Assembly: GCA_014905825.1 (NCBI GenBank)
Contig: JACGCN010000071.1
Span: 62,001-126,000, forward strand
Length of the DNA: 64,000 nucleotides
Origin: Lyophyllum atratum
Lineage: Eukaryota > Basidiomycota > Agaricomycetes > Agaricales > Lyophyllaceae
Direction of reading: 5' to 3'
In this document: in pieces, positions 52,633 to 64,000 of the stretch
Layout of the letters: the number at the start of each line of letters is the position of its first letter
Position numbering within the stretch: position 1 is the stretch's first letter
Made by a program: the position numbers and the translations under genes
The notes under the pieces: model-generated
The model's input: the letters and a program-made list of their open reading frames with translations, nothing else
Told to the model about the DNA's origin: nothing
The model's database searches: none

Positions 52633-53591
52633 ATGCTCTATATTTTCGTCCTTGCTTTCTCTCTGGTGCCGGCTCTCTATGCCCAGACAGATTCCTCTCT
52701 TTTGACTAATGTCACGCAAGCGTTCTCACAAGCCCAGGTCGTTCCAGATGTCCTTCCATCCTTCGCGCCGACGGCTCTTGCGAACATTGTCTTCGGCGCA
52801 TCCGCGACCAATCAAGTACTCAATGTTACCCCTGGTATTCTTCTAACAGAGCCTGGTAAGAAAACAACACCTACATTCCTTGCCGACTCCTCTCTCATCG
52901 TACAATGCTCACACAGAGACGGCCACGGAGCCAGCGTTCTCCCTCATATCAAACAGCACCATCCAACTCGCCAACCAGACTTTCGTGTTGGCGCTGGTGG
53001 ATCCTGATGCTCCCAGCCCTCAAAACACCAGCGCATCTCAGTTCCTCCACTTCCTCGGAGGCGACTTCCGCGTGAATGCCACGTCTTCCGGCCCCACGCA
53101 TCTCACAAACCAGAGCGCCGCTCTCATGGACTATTTCCCGCCGACACCACCCGCAGGATCCCCACCGCATCGGTCTGAAGTATATGTCGCCCATTTCATT
53201 CCAAATGCTGATATCTTTCCCGTACAGTTACGTTCTAGTTGTATACAGTCAACCCAGTGACTTTACGGATACTGCGCGCGCCTTGGTTAACGCATCCACT
53301 CCAAGGAACAATTTCAATCTCACAACGTTCGCCACGTCTACGAATCTCAGTAACCCACTAGCCGGAAATTTCTTCTTCGTTGGTCCCGATGATAGCACCA
53401 GCAGCGCGTCAGGAACTTCCGCAGCACCTACTGCGACTGCGCCTCCCTCGAGTAGCACCGCCACTGGGTCTGATGTGGTCCCCACCACATCTACCAGTGG
53501 TGACCGCGCCAATGCATGGGCAACGGCTGGGATGGCATGGAGTCTTCCCCTGGTCTTCTTAGTAATGGCCAGGGAACTGTGGAACTTTTAA
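52633..53591 (+). CDS. Secreted PEBP-like protein, probably GPI-anchored
   Basis: Phosphatidylethanolamine-binding-protein (YbhB/TFS1) fold. Start MLYIFVLAFSLVPALYAQ is a signal peptide. The ligand-site block FVLALVDPDAPSPQN (DPDAP motif) and SQFLHFLGGDFRVN, then ALMDYFPPTPPAGSPPHRYVLVVYSQPSDF (read across an intron; equivalent of the GPxxHRY motif) mark the family. Introns about 52857..52919 and 53169..53228, both in phase. NFNLTTFATSTNLSNPLAGNFF ends the domain; a Ser/Thr-rich stretch and a hydrophobic tail (AGMAWSLPLVFLVMA) suggest a GPI signal. Many N-glycosylation sites (NVT, NST, NQT, NTS, NAT). Ligand unknown. Confidence 0.82.
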
Positions 53592-53986
53592 CCCTATCCT
53601 TCATACATACGCTGGAATCTACTTGGTAAACTTGATCGATGGCTCTCATCTCTCTAAGACCACTTTCAACCGACCAAAAATGGTTGGATACTGAACTGTA
53701 CCGCCGGCAATTCTGGTCCGGCGGAATAAAAATCAATCCGTACACAGTTGCCTACAATTGCCCACGTCCCTCCTGGTGTTTACTAATGTGATATCTACCT
53801 CTGCTACATTCGTAACTAAGGACGATCGTAAGATTTGCCTCGATAGACCAACTAGAAGAATAAAAGAAATTGCAGGCAACGCAGCAGCTTGAGAAGGAGT
53901 CGCATCTAATCTTATCCTTGTTTGTACATTGTTTGCGTCGGTCATGGTCTCACTCATCCAACCTCGCGTTCAACGTTGACGCAGCA
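53592..53986. other. Intergenic, no gene seen
   Basis: About 395 bp between the PEBP-like gene and SF3B6, both plus strand. No clear element apart from the expected promoter. Confidence 0.5.
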
Positions 53987-54458
53987 ATGGCGCTGGCAAG
54001 GCCAACTGTGAGTTTGTGTATCTCACTTCACCACAATTTTGCTCACGATATACTCTAGACAAAACTACCTCCAGGTGCCAATCGTATCTTGTTCGTTAAG
54101 AACTTGAACTACCAAATTACTGGAGAGGATCTATACGACTTGTTTGGGCGCTACGGCACCATACGCCAGATACGGATAGGGAATGAGCAGAAGACGAAGG
54201 GTACAGCATTTGTTGTATTTGATGATGTTATGGACGTGCGTGGACAATGACTTATGGCTTCAATCCGCTTACTGACTTCATACTCAGGCGAAAAATGCTC
54301 TCGACCACCTAAACGGCTTCCATCTTCAAGAGCGCTATATCGTTGTACTATACCATATGCCTGCTAAACAAGACGCCGCCGCTGCGAAAGCAGACCTAGC
54401 TCGCCGCGAAGAGGAGGTCGCAGCGCTAAAGAAAAAGCACGACATCGGGGATGATTAA
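53987..54458 (+). CDS. SF3B6: U2 snRNP subunit SF3B6 (p14), branch-site RRM protein
   Basis: Binds near the branch-point adenosine within SF3b. Exons 53987..54007, 54059..54235 and 54288..54458. Reads MALARPT then KLPPGANRILFVKNLNYQIT (RNP2), GEDLYDLFGRYGTIRQIRIG, KGTAFVVFDDVMDAKNALDH (RNP1), GFHLQERYIVVLYHMPAK. About 122 aa, normal for p14. Ends with a charged helix KKKHDIGDD. Single RRM; all introns GT-AG. Confidence 0.92.
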
Positions 54459-57400
54459 TGGACGCTGTAGTAGGTCATTGTGGCAGCATGTCCGGTCGCT
54501 GAGCGATTGAGGAATGCTCTCCCCGTACAGCAACAATACTAGGAACATGGTGAACTGTAATCCAAGCCAACGAGAATAGTCACATGTATCAGAGTATGTC
54601 CAACGTGCTCTTTTTCCTGCCCTTCCCTTCTACTCTGCTTCATCTCAGGCTCAGCTGTCGTTCGTCAGCCTCGTTCCTTGGTGCTCTATTTCCTTTCTTC
54701 TATCGCGGCTGACCCCGTGCAGTACAACCTGGACATAGTTTATCGACGTGTGGCGAGTATTGCTGTGGGTACTGGCGGCTTCGAAAGTATAAGGACCAGC
54801 TGTTACGTCTAGAAAACTCAACCTACTATTGCCAACATGTTTGTAAGCATTGTGGCGGCCGACAATCTTTTGGGTGAGCTGGGCTAAATTTACAATTCAC
54901 TAAATCACATTTGATCTAAAGTACATGTCAGTGAGGATGTTTAGGCGATGATGTCAAGTGTTACCTCTTCGTCAGGCTAACGACGCTTCATACGTGAGAA
55001 GAGTTCACAAGAAGCATTCAATCACACACCAGGGTTACACCATGGCCACACCTGTAACACTCTTCAGAAGGTTACGCACTGGCCAAGATAAAGCGACCTA
55101 CTTTTTATACACGTTGCGAACCCTACTCTTGTAGGTCAGGGGCTATCACGTCATCGTGATCTGCAGCTCACCTGCGCCAATAACACATACTACTAGGAGG
55201 AGAATGTTGGGGCGATCCGAAGCCCACAGGCTGTTTTATAGGATTCAACTTAAAGGTTTGACACGTCGTCGGAAGTTTACGCGTAACAGGTTTACACACG
55301 ACACCTACAGAAGGCGGAAGGTGGACCTCAGGGATATCAGGTAGCATCCTGGAATTTCCGGACGAAACGACCTAAAAAAGGTAAGAGTTGCAGGCTTTTT
55401 GGGAGTCCACTAGAGAACCCTTCGCGATATCGATGGGTTCCACAACGGGTGCCATCGCCACTGAGAAGCGCAGGGTTTGTCTCGTGAGAGGCAATCATAC
55501 ACTGGCTGGAAAACGCATACTCAACCTCGGAGCAGCGAATTAAGGGATTGGGGTCAGAAGCTTCCGTGATATCTTTGAGACGATCATCCAAATTTTACCC
55601 CACGATTACCCAGCTATATCCTCGATATGATCCACTTCTGGCTCGCCACCTTTCCGGGTTACTGGATCCATCGAAGGCAATGAGCGCGTTTGCACACGAA
55701 CCCTCATATCTCGCCGACGGCCGTGTCACCGCCTGCAGTGTACCATAGGGACGGACTCGTTCAAATCATATGATCAGACAGGCCCTTCTCGCCCGCTTTC
55801 ACACACAAACTCGAATGGTTCCAGCCATGCGGATTAGCGGTCATTTCCAACAGGGGAGGTCGCTTTGGTAGGCCCATTCCCTCGGCATCTCTATGACGCA
55901 GCATGCCTTACACTCCTTCGACACCCAAAATACTATTTTCGACTGCTCGGGATTGAAGGAGCCCCATCCAGCAACCGGAGACGGCGATCTCAAAATCCAA
56001 TCCCTCGTCAGGCTCCACGCTGATATCAAGCCTCGCTGATGCAGTTCGGAAACATCAGACTCTCGAAGAAGTTTTGGGTTGTCTCCAGTCAGGATTCGCC
56101 TATCTTTTAACGTTTAAGATGCAGGGCACCTGTATGGAAAAGATCGCTTGCGTCGTGGACCCGATTAATCGACAATCCGATCGCAGGTTCTTCAAAACCT
56201 TGATTGCCCAAACTCCTTCTTATTAAATGAAACCACACGTTAACCTTTATTTCAGCAAGGTCTCGTCCTGAGACAACGTTCTTCCATGAGGAGTTTCTTA
56301 GACAGCCGGAGATTCGTACCAAAAAGCGAACCGTTCACTTCATCTTTTGAGTTTATTTTATTTTATTTGACTTTCTAAATATCGATCTGCCTATCACCAA
56401 AAATCGCGTGGCCGCTCCTATACGTTACCGGCGGCGCAGGCTTCACCGTCCGAGTTATCTGTTCGGGTAGAAGCTCGGTGCTGTCTATACACCCTCGTTT
56501 AGAAAGCGCGACGTCCCATAAGCACGCCCATACGACCCTTTCCCTGTGGAGGCCCTTGCTCGCATCAGTCGCTTCTGCCACGTCTCGCCGCTATCCAATC
56601 TAGGGGACATTTCATTGGTACAACCATCGTACATCTGATGGGTCCGTGGTGCACAATGTGTGCACCCCATCCAAGGGAAGTCCCTGTTGACAACCCTTAA
56701 CTCCAATCTTTGATCTCACCAAATCATCATCTTGATAGAAGGAGGTTGCATGCCATCGCCTCCCTTGTTATACGGGTTCCGGATGAAGATGGAAGATGAG
56801 GCGCCGTATGCTGCGACTGAGCACAGATCAAGCCTTCTGGAATCGGACTTTGGGTCGACGTAGAATTTCTTATACACCACTATCACCGCTTACAGCATGT
56901 CTATTTTCCCTCTCGTAGCGGCATTCAAGTGTTGATGAGAAGGCTATTCCGTCGGTGTATTGCTAAAAGATCTCGCACAGAGCCCGGACTTTTTGCCGAG
57001 GTTCAGGAGACCTGATTGCTGCTGCCCAAAGGGTGACAACTTAGTCCTTGGCTTGAAGAGGGACCATGTGGTGTCATTAAGTTTCATCCACATGAAATAG
57101 ACGGGATCGCCTTCTGCTGTCACAGGTGTTAGTTAACCTGGAATGACACGTTATGCTTGAATAGGAGAGGGAGGGAAGGTCGTATACCGCCGCCGTGAGC
57201 ACCAAGTTCCAGCATGCGTTAATGTCAAACATTCCTGGTGGCGCGCTACGCACCGTCCATATGCGTCAAGCTCCACGCTATTGTTCATTTCATGTTGCAG
57301 CAAGTGTTTGCCTTGCGCAGCCTGTGACCATGTCCGTGTTAGTTATTCCTGTCTCTCCGAAGTAACCTTAGCGCCGATGGAAGGGGCCAGGCGTCCGACT

Positions 57401-58694
57401 TGGTATTCCCTGTGGTGGGTAAAATTAGTAGTCGAGAAGACGTTACCCAACTAGCGATATGGCTCCGCACACGCAGTGAGTCCCACCGCTCGCATTTCAT
57501 CTACATATTACCACTCGAAACCTCGGGAAAGTTGATGCATGAAAGGAAACCATCAGAGCGCGACAGCGGCCGTGTGATGGATTAGGTGAACAAACTTCGA
57601 AGGCGCTCCCAGCAAGTGCACGAAAACCGCGGACAGCTGTGTCCACAGATTAAAGACAGCTGGTTTGAGTATGGTCGTTTTCCATATGTACCCGTGAAAG
57701 AACTAGCACCTAGGCGCGGGGTTGATATTCCGATCTAGGTGCATGACGGACTCGATACAGTACGCGAGTGATTAGATGTGCATGCACTGTAACGGGGTAA
57801 GTCTCTTACCCTCATCCAAAAACAATTGGGCCGTCGGGCCACGAATCTTTACTTCCCTTCATGTCGTCTCTATGGCGCTTCGAGAACATGGATTTCCCTG
57901 ATTGGAGGAGTGCGGAGAATTTCCGGAACTAAAAATTCGCGTCGCGTTCGTCGTTTGCTAGTGTAATCTGCACCGGTCCTGTGGTCGGTCGGACCAATCG
58001 AGCGCCATGGCGAAGCCTGGGTTACAATCTGGACAACAGAAAAAAGAAGAACATGGCCATCAATCCAGGGAATCACGTTGGTTTTCAGAACGAGGTCATG
58101 ATGTAGAACGGGTAGGATCTCCCAGAATTTCACTATGTTGGATGGAGAGGCTCGCTCAGTTGGATAGTCGAGCTCCAGTAGACGGGAGATGTCGAGAAAG
58201 GAGATTGTGGGAGATTACGCCGTCGGACGACCGCACCAACTCTCAAGTACCAACAAACCTGCATTACCTGCACGGTGTCCATCATCTTCTCGAATAGGAA
58301 GTAGAGGGAAGTAGCTAGATCCGCCGAAGGCAAGACTTCATCGATGGTGATATCTACCAACCTGACACGGGAGACATGTGCCATGCAGTGACCAGCTGGA
58401 AACAGCTATAGACTCAAGATAGGTATTGGTAGGGTAGCGGTTGAGTGAACAGTTAATGAACATTGACCGCCCCCCCCCCGGACTTCGAAAAACGATTTTT
58501 TTTACACAGGTTTCCCCCAACCTTGGGTGATGCTTCCAGCTTAGTCGTCTCAAGAGATATGTTGGGTCTATGCAGTGTTTTATAATAGGCCTTTTAAAAG
58601 GGTATAGTAGTGTATCCATACCCATCAAGAGATAATGATGGTAATAAAAAAATGAAAGCGTCTAAGAATGGGTCTATGGTATCACACAAAGCGT
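54459..58694. other. 4.2-kb gene-poor region with broken frames
   Basis: No gene can be built here in a window that is otherwise packed. There are short minus-strand open stretches near 55.3-55.6, 55.84-56.03, 56.1-56.3, 56.5-56.7, 56.95-57.12 and 57.87-58.38 kb, broken by stops and not joined by obvious splice sites. This could be one or more decayed genes or an old element. A short (TTTTA)n run lies at about 56345-56362, a run of ten C at 58470..58479 and eight T at 58496..58503. I found no terminal repeats, tRNA or rRNA. Confidence 0.5.
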
Positions 58695-59961
58695 TTAACC
58701 AGATCCTCCAGAGTAGACCTTGCCGAACATCACCTGCTGGAGCTTGTCGTAGAGCGAAAGCACACCAGCACCAGCAACACCGCGGAGAATGTTGGCACCA
58801 GCACCCTTGAACAGGGATTTTGTGCCCTCCTTCGCGACGATTTGTGAGCCAGCATCGAACATGGATTTGTAGTTGACACCAGAGCCGGAAGTCATCATCA
58901 TACGACGACTATAGAATACAATTTAGCGCTGTCGTCAAAGAGATCGGATCATCGCGACGTACCGGATAGTGTCCAGAGGGTATGAAGCAAGACCAGCACC
59001 AATGGTGACACCCCAACCGAGACCGAATGAAGCCAAGAACGAACCCTCAAGGGCACCAACGAGGACGACGGGCTCTGAATTGGGATGAGCTCGCATAATA
59101 TGAAAAGAGAAAGCTGCACGCACTGAGGGAATCGTAGACACCAAAGTAGAGACCGCGGTAGACAATGATACCAACGACCGAGGGAACGAAACCACGGTAG
59201 AGACCAGCGATACCGTCAGAAGCCAAAGTCTTCCTGTAAACATCCACCAATCCGTTGAATTGACGAGCTCCTCCACCCTTGGCCGACTTGGCGTCGTTGG
59301 CCAACCGCGTACGAGCGTAATCCAAAGAGTAGACGAAGAGGAGGGAAGAGGCACCAGCAGCACCACCGGAGGCGACGTTGCCAGCAAACCACTTCCAGTA
59401 CCCATCGTTCTTCTTGAATCCGAACAAGGACTTGAAGTAGTCCTCTGCAGACAACGTTAATAAAGACGGGACACGTGTATGAAAGTCGAGACGTACTGAA
59501 GGCAAAGTTAAGAGCCTGGGTAGGGAAGTAACGAATGACGTTGGCGGTGTTGCCTCTCCAGAGGGAAACGAGGCCCTCTTCACGGTAGGTGCGGCTGAAA
59601 GCATCTCCGACGCCCTTGTAAGGGGTAGCCAGACGACCCTGCTTGATCTGGATAATATGACGTGTCAACCAGGATAGGTGAAGGCGCAAACGATTGACAC
59701 GAACCATCTCATCCTGGTTCTGGACCAGGAGCTTGATGCGCTCAATGGGAGCAGCAGAGGTTTTGGCGACGGCCTAGAAGTAGCGGGAATGTGAGATGCG
59801 TTATTTCCAGTCGTGTGCATGAAAACTCACAGCAGACACACCACCCATCAGGAAATCGACTGTAACACGTAGCGCGTTGAGTACGGCATGGAACGATAGC
59901 GAGAGGCCGTGGACATACCAGCGAAATCCTTGGGGGTTTTGACTCTCTGAACATCGGCCAT
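58695..59961 (-). CDS. AAC: Mitochondrial ADP/ATP carrier
   Basis: Exchanges ADP for ATP across the inner mitochondrial membrane. Start [15 protein letters not shown] at 59959..59961, stop TAA 58695..58697. Three carrier repeats: [18 protein letters not shown] (PX[DE]XX[KR] motif 1), [16 protein letters not shown] (motif 2) and [13 protein letters not shown] (motif 3), the last carrying the RRRMMM nucleotide-carrier signature across an intron. Also [20 protein letters not shown] and [16 protein letters not shown]. About 310 aa with six or more introns. Clearly AAC rather than another carrier because of RRRMMM. Confidence 0.95.
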
Positions 59962-60324
59962 TTTAGACGGAGGAGGGACCGGGAGATGAGTGGGGGTTGA
60001 GAGAAAGGTAAAGGTTGGTGAACAAGATTGCAAAAAAACTTTGCAAAGAAAAGCATTTCGGGAAGCACCGGAACTCTCATAACTCCGCTTGACCCGACCG
60101 GCTGTTAAGTGTTAACCCTGCCGCGGAGATCGTATGTACATAAACTTGTTCGGACGCGTGCACGACTCGAGACGGACTTATGTATGGAGTGGGCAATTTG
60201 CAGGGTCATATTGAAAGAAAAAATTTAAAAGCAGCACAGATAGCTAGACTATACACTACAAGGAGAATATACGGCCATCTCCATGGTCGTTTTCTACACA
60301 ATAAACGAATCAAAATAGGACACC
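59962..60324. other. Intergenic: ADP/ATP carrier upstream region
   Basis: About 360 bp between the carrier start and the eIF4A-III stop, both minus strand. Holds the carrier promoter and the 3' region of the helicase gene. Nothing else recognised. Confidence 0.5.
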
Positions 60325-61939
<1,615 letters not shown>

Positions 61940-62030
61940 TTTTGAGGTTGGTGTTGGATTGAGAGTGGCGGAGTTTCAAATACAGACTTAGGCTTCTGTT
62001 GGACGTGCTCGCATTTCTTCAACTGCTGCA

Positions 62031-63903
62031 ATGGACTCAATTATCGAAATTCAGCGACAAAACCATGAGGAGCTCGAGCGCTTTGAACGCGGGCTCTACA
62101 CCCTGCTCTCCCGCAACCAGCCCACGCACGAGGCCAGGCTCCAGGGCGAACACAAGGCCTCCCAGATCCTCGACCGTGTCCAGTCCAGGGTCTTGACCTT
62201 GGATTCCCTGTATCAGGACGAGGATGCGAGGAAAGTCGAACTAGACTTTCTATCTGCCCCCGCGCAGCAGAACGACCTCTCGGAATTTTACTCGCGGTTG
62301 GTGAAAATCCAAGAGCACCACGCCAAGTATCCTGATTCTGTCCCAGGGGGCTTTGACCTCGAGCTTGCAGCCCTCCTTGATGAACCTGACCAAGAGGACG
62401 AGGACTATGAAGAGGAAGACCGTGCGTGATTATGCTTTCGACTGCACTAACGATACTTATGTACCGTCAATGCAGCCATCTCTTTGTTATTTTCGGGAGA
62501 GGAGGCGTACGGAAAATATGTTGACTTGTACGCACATCACACGGCTTACAGTAACCTGAAAAATATTGGGAAGCGGCCGGGCTATCTCCAATATCTCGAC
62601 TTACTACTTGCTTCACAAAATGGCCTGGTTCACGAAGACCTGCCAAAAGAAACGCGGTTTTCCAAGGACTACGAAACGTGCGCAAACCCTTCAATCTATA
62701 TTTCTTTTATCTGAGTCATATTTCACAGATACATTCAGAATCTGCACACATATCTGCTATCTTTTGCGAAACGGACACAGCCGCTTGTAGATATCCGTAC
62801 CCAACAGCAAGAAGCAGCAGCCGAGTTTGACACAAAGTGGGAGGCCGAGGAGATAACAGGGTGGGAAGATAGCAAACCGCAAGCACAGGCGAATGGCAAC
62901 GGTGCTGCAGGGGTCTGGTGTCCAGCATGTATGTACCTCTTCCTACTTGTTCAATTATTGCTATTTACGTCGTTCCTTTACAAGGTCAAAAGCTTTATTC
63001 CAAACAAACCGTGTACGATGCGCATCTCACGTCCAAAAAGCACATCAAAGCCGCCGCCAAGCATGATGCCTCCGGCGTACCTCCCTCAAATCCCAATGGC
63101 CCTTCTGCTCCCGCTCCCGCTCCCATCACCAAATCCTCTGGTAATACCAGAATTCGAACGTCTGCCAGATTCACTTACCTGACCACCGCGCTCATTGTCA
63201 CTCTTGTCTCCACTATTAACGATACGAAGTCAAATGTCGAACGGAGATTCTCTCTCACTGCTCGGGAACGCGAACAAGAATTGCTGGACCAATCTAAGCC
63301 CCCGGCTCCAGCTCCCGCGGCTACCACGGGTCCTGAGGAGGAGGAAGAAGAGGAAGAACGCATCTACAACCCTCTGAAATTGCCTCTTGGATGGGATGGG
63401 AAACCCATTCCGTACTGGCTGTACAAGCTCCATGGTCTTGGTGTGGAATACCGGTGTGAAATCTGCTCCGATCATGTGTACATGGGGAGGTATGTACAGT
63501 ATTCAAATATTGGGTATGCGCGACTGATGAATCACATTCGTTCAGGAAAAATTTCGATCGACATTTCCAGGTCCGTTCAACCAGTTCGTAATAAGAACAC
63601 AATGCTGACTACTCGAGCAGGAATCGAGACATGCCTTCGGCATGCGTGCTTTGGGTCTCCCCAACACCAAGCACTTTCACGAGATTACAAAGATCGAAGA
63701 TGCCCTCTCGCGTAAGTTGGCTAGCCTCTTGCCTTAGCCATGAATGTACTAATTCATCCTTTTGCACAGTTGCTGAGAAACTGAAACAAGAGGGACGCCA
63801 CGAAATCTTTGAGCAGGAGACAATGGAGGAGTTGGAGGACGACGAGGGTAACGTGTATAACCGTAAGACCTATGAGGACCTCAAGAAGCAGGGTCTGATC
63901 TAG
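62031..63903 (+). CDS. SF3A3: Splicing factor 3A subunit 3 (SF3a60/Prp9)
   Basis: U2 snRNP SF3a subunit needed for pre-spliceosome formation. Start [19 protein letters not shown] at 62031, the PRP9 N-terminal helix. Then [66 protein letters not shown]. First C2H2-type finger: [18 protein letters not shown], then [13 protein letters not shown]. Later [18 protein letters not shown] and [16 protein letters not shown]; an acidic stretch, then [34 protein letters not shown] (second finger) and [20 protein letters not shown]. Ends [10 protein letters not shown] at TAG 63901..63903. About seven exons; full-length. The window ends 97 bp later. Confidence 0.93.
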
Positions 63904-64000
63904 ACGGATTAATAATATTGAGAGGTGATCCTTGTGAGAGTCGACAGACTTATTTACAGGTTGTACATGTTGTCTATATATGGAAGCAGGGTAGCTGTGC

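Noticed and set aside
58470..58503. Runs of ten C and eight T as a possible phase-variable switch
   Set aside because: Not inside any gene; phase variation is not expected in this kind of genome.

Overview
This window looks like ordinary nuclear DNA from a filamentous basidiomycete, most likely an Agaricomycete. Genes are dense, on both strands, and cut by many short spliceosomal introns (mostly 48-65 nt, GT-AG, a few apparent GC-AG). Intergenic gaps are often only 25-200 bp. The gene set is fungal: Kre9/Knh-type wall protein, LCL2, exocyst, a basidiomycete-type coiled-coil protein and a Gemin2 homologue. I found about 33 protein-coding genes, most conserved housekeeping genes, plus some unrecognised lineage-specific ones. 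No convincing tRNA, rRNA, CRISPR array or intact transposon was seen.

Layout. 1-1.2 kb: 3' part of glutaminyl-tRNA synthetase. 1.4-12.6 kb: two divergently transcribed alpha-tubulin genes flanking an alpha/beta-hydrolase gene and the cleavage/polyadenylation factor CFT2; the second tubulin carries a one-base frame shift. 12.9-19.7 kb: HAD phosphatase (irregular gene structure), exocyst SEC15, ARF1 with an 11-nt exon, and a dual-specificity phosphatase. 20.6-26.2 kb: a TATA-driven small basic protein, a four-helix membrane protein, a Lys-rich nuclear-type protein, Gemin2, and a Kre9/Knh-like GPI protein. 26.4-28.9 kb: quinolinate phosphoribosyltransferase tail-to-tail with an ACMSD-like decarboxylase, the two enzymes that compete at the NAD/glutarate branch of tryptophan breakdown. 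29-34.3 kb: coiled-coil/UIM-like protein, mucin-like membrane protein, mitochondrial enoyl-CoA hydratase.

34.4-49 kb: exocyst SEC10, then a block tied to ribosome production: RIX1, the Pol I factor RRN11 and the largest Pol I subunit RPA190. An adaptor-accessory (LAA2-like) gene sits between the last two. In RPA190 the catalytic NADFDGD motif is split over three micro-exons of 14, 18 and 21 nt. 49-54.5 kb: an unrecognised KEN-box protein, LCL2, a second four-helix membrane protein related to the one at 21.5 kb, a coding-like fragment with a 31-nt intron, a secreted PEBP-like protein, and the U2 snRNP subunit SF3B6. 54.5-58.7 kb is a 4.2-kb gene-poor stretch with only broken frames. 58.7-63.9 kb: ADP/ATP carrier, eIF4A-III/FAL1 and SF3A3/PRP9.

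Functional grouping is loose: ribosome biogenesis (RIX1, RRN11, RPA190), splicing/RNP assembly (Gemin2, SF3B6, eIF4A-III, SF3A3), exocytosis (SEC15, SEC10, ARF1) and NAD synthesis (QPRT, ACMSD). Several pairs share very short divergent promoters. No obviously new defence or mobile system is visible. The most notable items are the micro-exons, the tubulin frame shift, the QPRT/ACMSD pair, a perfect 12-bp inverted repeat just above a TATA box, and some unrecognised protein families.
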